Assembly: GCA_950295325.1 (NCBI GenBank)
Contig: OX485806.1
Coordinates: forward strand, 17,672,001 to 17,732,000
Length of the DNA: 60,000 nt
Reading direction: 5' to 3'
From: Polytrichum commune
Lineage: Eukaryota; Streptophyta; Polytrichopsida; Polytrichales; Polytrichaceae
Position numbers and translations under genes: made by a program. Positions 55,018 to 60,000 of this stretch are shown here, one piece after another (the stretch's first letter is position 1; each line of letters begins with the position of its first letter). The notes below the pieces were generated by a model. The model ran no database searches. It worked only from the letters and a program-made list of their open reading frames with translations, and was not told where the DNA came from.

Positions 55018-55270
55018 AGGTTTGTGAGTGATTGTTTTGTGGGTTTTGAAAAAAATTGTTGAGAGATTTGTCTGTTTATGTTGGGTTGCTGATTGAGGGT
55101 TCATAGGATGTACATTGGGCGATTTGTGATGATATTTTCAGCGAATTTATATTCGGCGTTTGAGTCTTTGTGCAACTGTCTGTGAGAGAGTAGTTTGGTG
55201 AGTGATTCTCTTGTGGGTTTTGAAAAAAATTGGGCCTTCGGTGACAGATTTATCTGTTTTCTGTTTTCGG
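55018..55270. repeat. Tandem duplication, about 180 bp offset
   Basis: GTGAGTGATTGTTTTGTGGG, then TTTTGAAAAAAATTG..GATTTGTCTGTTT, at 55025-55080 recurs as GTGAGTGATTCTCTTGTGGG at 55199-55260. The sequence is T/G-rich and non-coding. Confidence 0.6.
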
Positions 55271-55690
55271 TAAACTCAGACGAGACTCCGAGGTATCTCC
55301 TTTTGCAGCGGCAACCAAAACAAAACAAACTGCATCAGAAAGACCAGCTCTTCTTCAATTCTCTCTGTAACTAGCTAACCACTCGCACCGCCTCCTGCGG
55401 TGTTGTACAACTACATGTCAGATGTTGATACAACTAACATGTTGTTGTAGGTATCAGGAAAAATTACACAATGTGGTTCAAAGTGAGTCTAAACCCTGCA
55501 AGGCCCGGTGTTTGAGGTTGAATGCCACAAGGGTGCGGCAAATCCTTTGATTGTTGATTGAGTTACTTGAAATTGAATGTTGAGAGTATTGAAGATTGCA
55601 GTTTTCTGTTGTATGATTAGTGCGGAGGTTAGTCTCTTCATTGAGTTGCAAAATAATTCGAGAAGGGGTTAGGGTTTAGTTCTTAGTTCC

Positions 55691-55744
55691 ATGGCCTCCC
55701 ATGCAATCTCAAGCTTTGCAATTTCATTCTACATCTGCAGGCAG
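55691..55744 (+). CDS. Possible first exon of an unidentified gene (very tentative)
   Basis: After a GGGGTTAGGGTTTAGTTCTT leader, ATGGCC opens an 18-codon frame, MASHAISSFAISFYICRQ, ending at CAG before GTGGTTTG, a possible donor. The Ala/Ser-rich, acid-free start with a good plant ATG context looks like the beginning of a plastid transit peptide. No matching downstream exon could be established, so this may be a gene fragment or chance. Confidence 0.2.
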
Positions 55745-56934
55745 GTGGTTTGTCTCCTCAGCTCATAAATTTGCTCAAAGTTTATCTATCTACAGAGGTC
55801 TTGTTTATTGATCTCTCATAAGATTTATATTTACAGCGGACTCTTTATACTCTTGACGCCAGATAGAGAGTGGCCTACATGTGCAAAAGCTTGACCTAAT
55901 AGAGCGTAACATAACCTTGATGGCAAAAGCTTACAATCTTTGCAAGAAGTTATAGCACTGCGTAATTAAAAATGCTAACCCACCCTAATTGAAATAAACG
56001 GTGTAGGTATCTGTAGCGTATCATGTCCTTCATTTGAGTGTAGTCTTTTCCCTCTCTTTTTGCCTCATGCTAATGTCGCAATCCTTGTCAATTTTCTCGA
56101 TGCCAAAATTTTATTGGTCTAAGAAGCAGTATAAGGAACAAAGGCATCGATTCAGCAATGAGCTGCAACAAGTAGGTTCAATCTGCTCCATCACATTTCT
56201 CTAGAAATTCATATATCAACACTGATTTCACATTGATCCAAGCACTGGTTTCTATATTTTATAGTTGCATGACCTCAAAGGTTGCATTATGAGACAAATC
56301 AATGTCAATGAATCATTAGCTAAATGTTGAATGTGTACTGAAAAGATATTAAACCCTGAAGGGTGTGTTTCAACATTGACTCAACATTAAACGCTGGTCA
56401 TTTGCATTTTGAGATGTGCAGTTTGTCTTTGACTAAGATTTCTCTCAAAATAACGAGCTGTTTGCTAAGTTTCAGTAGCAATGTCATCAGAAGGAGCAGG
56501 TATCATTGAGAGGTGGGAATTCTGTCTCTTAAACTTTGTTCCTTAAAAATGAATCCCTTACCTTGTTTCCAGGAGGTTCAAATTCTATTCAAAATGGCGT
56601 CTCCTCTTAAAAGTTTCTTCACGAGTTTTGTGTTCAATCATGTGATGCATTATAATTGAGTGGATTTCAATTTCAGCTCAAATTCTTATTGACTCATCGG
56701 TGATTCAATAGACGCACTGAATACGTATTCAACTATTTGCCGATATAACTTTACCTCAAAGACTGCAGCCAGCTTTTCAACATTAATTTTGTGGGTGGCT
56801 GGAACAATATCCTTCTATCTTTCCCAGCATTTGTCTTGTCGAAGGTTGTGTTTTTTTGGCAAGAGATTGACAATTAATAGCAACCAAACCTCCATTTCTT
56901 GGTTCTTCATTCTTCTGCAAATTGTGATGGTATA
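55745..56934. other. Intergenic or intronic DNA, no gene proven
   Basis: Candidate short exons (for example around 56080-56170 and 56471-56494) can be drawn but do not form a coherent protein. Nothing firmly recognised. Confidence 0.35.
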
Positions 56935-57220
56935 CAATGAATTAGTTTGAATCACCAAAATTGTCATTTCAAGTTACAGGATCAGAGTTGAGATGCAAAA
57001 GTTACTTATAGGAGGTCAAAATGAAGCATCTCTTTCACGTTCATTGATCACATAGACCCTCCCAACAATGATGTCAAGAGTAGAGCGTTAAATGGTGCTT
57101 ATTTTTTGAGCCCATAGTTCAATCTCGCTGTGATACGTGTCTTTTTGTTCTCCATTTTCAACCACAAGCCTTGCCTTATACCTCTCAAAAATAGGTGTCC
57201 AATTAAGAAGAGGGACCACA
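56935..57220 (+). repeat. Dispersed repeat R3, copy 5
   Basis: The best-preserved copy: ATTGTCATTTCAAGTTACAG, GAGATGCAAAAGTTACTTAT, GATCACATAGACCCTCCC, TTTTTTGAGCCCATAGTT, ACGTGTCTTTTTGTTCTCC and ATAGGTGTCCAATTAAGAAG. Confidence 0.65.
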
Positions 57221-59144
57221 CACCTTACAATGGGTTGTTTTGTGTTCAATATCGATAATTTCTTCACTCGTGGTGGATTTTCAGAGGTAGAACTTGAATT
57301 TGAATGAAGAGCAACCTATTTCAGTTCATCGATGGCCAAACTCATTTTACCATCTCTTGGCATGTTGTAGTGAGTTTGACCCTCTTTGACCAATATAGAA
57401 TATCATTCTTTCAAACCTCCACACTACTTCCAAGCATGCACCACAAATTATCCAAACACAGAAGGTCATGTTGATGCAATCACGTCAAACTACAACATTC
57501 AATCAATCTCTACCAAACAACCAGGCTATAATCTCAATCTACTGTCTCTACATTCTGTAAGTGCAATAAATTGACAATTGGACTATGAGTTGCATCAATG
57601 TTGAACGAATCATGAGCTAAATGTGGAGTTAGCACTTAACATGATATCAAGAAAGGTATGTAACACCATTGACTCTATATTAAACGGTGGTCACTTGCAT
57701 TTTGAGATGAGTGTTTCCTTTTGGATATACTAGTGTTGACCTACCCAAATGACGAAGTTAAACTGGCCAATGGGTATCGGCAACAACGTTGTATTTTCTT
57801 AATTGAACCCCTATATTTGATTGGTGTGTGTTTCGGTGAAGATCAAAGAAGAACACCATAAAAATACATGTCTAAAAGAGATTGGACCATGTCTTCAAAT
57901 TCTATCAACTACTCCACACTCAATGGTGAACACAATTGGGAGGACCAATTGGGAGGAAATCAACAAACATGCACCTCCTATGACCATAACTAAATAAGGG
58001 CTGGTCCAATTTTCAATCCAATTTTTGTTCATGCTTCATTACAAATTTGCTAGTGCAACACAAGTTTCGATGTGTAAAATGTAATTGGTAGAAGTTGGGC
58101 AACATGAAAAACGAACCAAATAACACCCACGTACCTTAGTTATGTGTAGCTTGGGGGGGGGGGGGGGGGGGATTGATTTCTAGTCGGTTTTGTAAGTTAG
58201 GGCTGTCAATAGAAGTCTCTGTTGACAGACTTGAAATGGTGCTTATGTATGTATACTTCTGCACACGGTGTTGCATTTGAGACTTGTGTATCCATTTTAC
58301 TTCCGAAGCTTGCTACCAATGTTGGCATGTAAGTTATTTACTACAGAAACTATGTAAAATGCTGGGGGCACGGATCAAATAAAGGTTATTCTCCAGGTAT
58401 AACTATAGCATTTTATTTTTATTTTTATTTTTGGAACACATGATGCGCTTGACAACTTGGCTAGTTTTCCGTCAAGTAGAGAGATGATTTCATGGCCAGG
58501 AATAGAATCACCAACCACTCCATTTAGTTTGGGTACCTCTTCATTATCATCCGAATTTAGGGTCATCCTGGACCATGATAACTATAATATCACAACCTTA
58601 ACGTCAAGTTTGGAGTTGATCCCCATTTTATCATGTCCAATTCAAGAATCTACACATCACATATGTTAGTAGGTCCTCGATTCGAACACTCGTGAGCCGT
58701 CAATGCACTTTTCGCATATTATGAAAGCTTATAACATCTGAGCATTGAGTATCATTCATCTTAAGTTATCTCACTTTCAAGTGACATGAAAAGGTTAAGG
58801 TTGTGGACATTCTCAAAATCAATATGCATTAGTTGTGTGACATTTTAGGGTGTTGGTTTAAACACTATCTACTTTATGGCTACATTTTACAAGTCCAACA
58901 TTTGAATCCTTTTAGTCGTCATGAACTGTGACCTATAATGAGTTTTAATGTATAAGTACATAACCAAGTTTGAAATGTACATATCCAAAAGAAAACTATC
59001 TATGACTTTCACTTCAAGAATTCAAAAGACAATCACCTTGACTCCCGAAACAACAAGCTTCAACTCTTGTGTACCTTAGCTGGATTTGCCAATTGCACAA
59101 GTGATTTTAATTTTGTTATGAGAACTCCACCTACGTTGAAATCC
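57221..59144. other. Intergenic DNA, no gene seen
   Basis: No gene recognised. A run of 19 G lies at 58153-58171 and a TTTTTATTTTTATTTTT tract at about 58415-58432. Confidence 0.45.
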
Positions 59145-59400
59145 AAAAAGAGTCCATATTAGTTGTACTCACCTTTCACTTGTCAAAAGTAAATCATTAC
59201 CTCCGCTACTCTTTCAAACATGAGCGTGATAGTGGATCATGAGAGCACTAGTTGAGAAACTTTATTAGTCAATAAGAACTCAAAGACTCCATATTAGTTG
59301 CACTCAACTTATACATGTCAAAAGCAATCATGGCTACCGCTACACTCCCAAATGTGACCGTGATAGTGGATTGTGAGAGCGCCACTTAAGAACTTTGGAA
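59145..59400. repeat. Tandem duplication, about 128 bp, two copies
   Basis: AGAGTCCATATTAGTTGTAC, CATGAGCGTGATAGTGGATC and TGAGAGC-CTA recur 125-130 bp later as AGACTCCATATTAGTTGCAC and ATGTGACCGTGATAGTGGAT. Non-coding. Confidence 0.75.
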
Positions 59401-60000
59401 TTCTAATAGATTAGGTATGTGTGCCTAATGTGGTCACTTGTTTTATGTGGCCTTGTATTGGGATGCTAAAACAAGGTGGTAATTTTTTTTATTTTGTGCA
59501 AATCACATGTGAGCAAATCATTCTTACGCATACAAGCAAAGCCATGGAGCCTTTGGTCCACCAAATATTGGTGACTTTAACACCAACATTGACCTTGAAA
59601 TTTCTACATGTCAAATCGAAATGCAAACAAGAAATCAATGAATTCAATGAATTCAATAAATTCAATCCTTTAATTTTTTTTAAATAAAAATAAACAAGCA
59701 AATGGGGGTCCAAATTCAAAACAAATCTCCACCATCATAAGCACATGTAACGGCTGAAATATATTTGTTTTTACCTTGGTCCAACAAACTTGTGAGCTTG
59801 AGCTTGAGCTTGACTCAGCTAGACCCAAGTTAAGTCTAAGCTCAAGCAAACTCACACCATCCATTTCAAATAAGATTTGTGTGTGTGGCCATCTAAAAGC
59901 GGGGCATTCTCTTCAAGTTTTGCCATATGGCACTCGTAAATTGGTTGAAACTATCTTGAATCTCATGTGGAAACTACATTCCAGCACTACACTAATTATC
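59401..60000. other. Intergenic DNA with a GAGCTT/AAGCTC hairpin
   Basis: At 59790-59855 GTGAGCTTGAGCTTGAGCTT and the inverse AAGCTCAAGCAAACTCAC can pair across about 30 bp. No gene recognised. The window ends with ACTACACTAATTATC, which could be the start of a further element. Confidence 0.5.

Noticed and set aside
55126-55200. GTGATGATA as the C box of a snoRNA
   Set aside because: No convincing D box or terminal stem at the right distance.

Overview
This window is land-plant nuclear DNA. It carries a cluster of plant-type B3-domain genes with introns, a spliced gene for a PRKRIP1-type splicing protein with a plant telo-box in its leader, a eukaryotic tRNA-Asp, and long AT-rich intergenic stretches full of small transposons. 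The species cannot be fixed from sequence alone. Short introns and a non-LTR remnant with a restriction-like endonuclease domain make me lean weakly towards a non-seed plant (moss, liverwort or lycophyte).

Layout. 1-21 kb has almost no host genes. It holds two palindromic minisatellites (484-700 and 1600-2190) and a probable PIF/Harbinger element (3661-8404, TAA duplications) with an intact Myb/SANT-like ORF1 but no visible transposase. It also holds four MITE types, a small pogo-like relic (17239-17732) and a 5'-truncated LINE insertion with a 14-bp target-site duplication (19425-20284).

21-42.5 kb is the main gene region. Two intact minus-strand paralogues (22121-26352 and 27689-31476) each encode a protein with a Cys-rich N-terminus and two B3 domains, and share the same four-exon structure. 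A decayed third paralogue (33369-35612) follows. A plus-strand relative (about 40908-42417) has one recognisable B3 domain. Gene 1 and the plus-strand gene share an extra C-terminal module that may be chromodomain-like. Almost every intron and flank of the cluster contains local tandem duplications, several of which copy splice sites or the 3' end of the coding sequence. The proteins are probably nuclear DNA-binding regulators of the REM/VRN1-like type.

43.5-45.8 kb holds the PRKRIP1-like gene (minus) and, divergently 289 bp upstream of its start codon, tRNA-Asp(GTC). Nested Tourist-like MITEs lie at 36.5-37.6 kb. From 46 to 60 kb there is again only repeat-rich DNA with MITEs, a minisatellite (49849-50352), copies of a dispersed repeat, and one possible but unproven first exon at 55691.

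No bacterial-type operon, CRISPR or defence system is present. All exon boundaries are my reading of GT-AG sites, reading-frame phase and paralogue comparison. No search was run.
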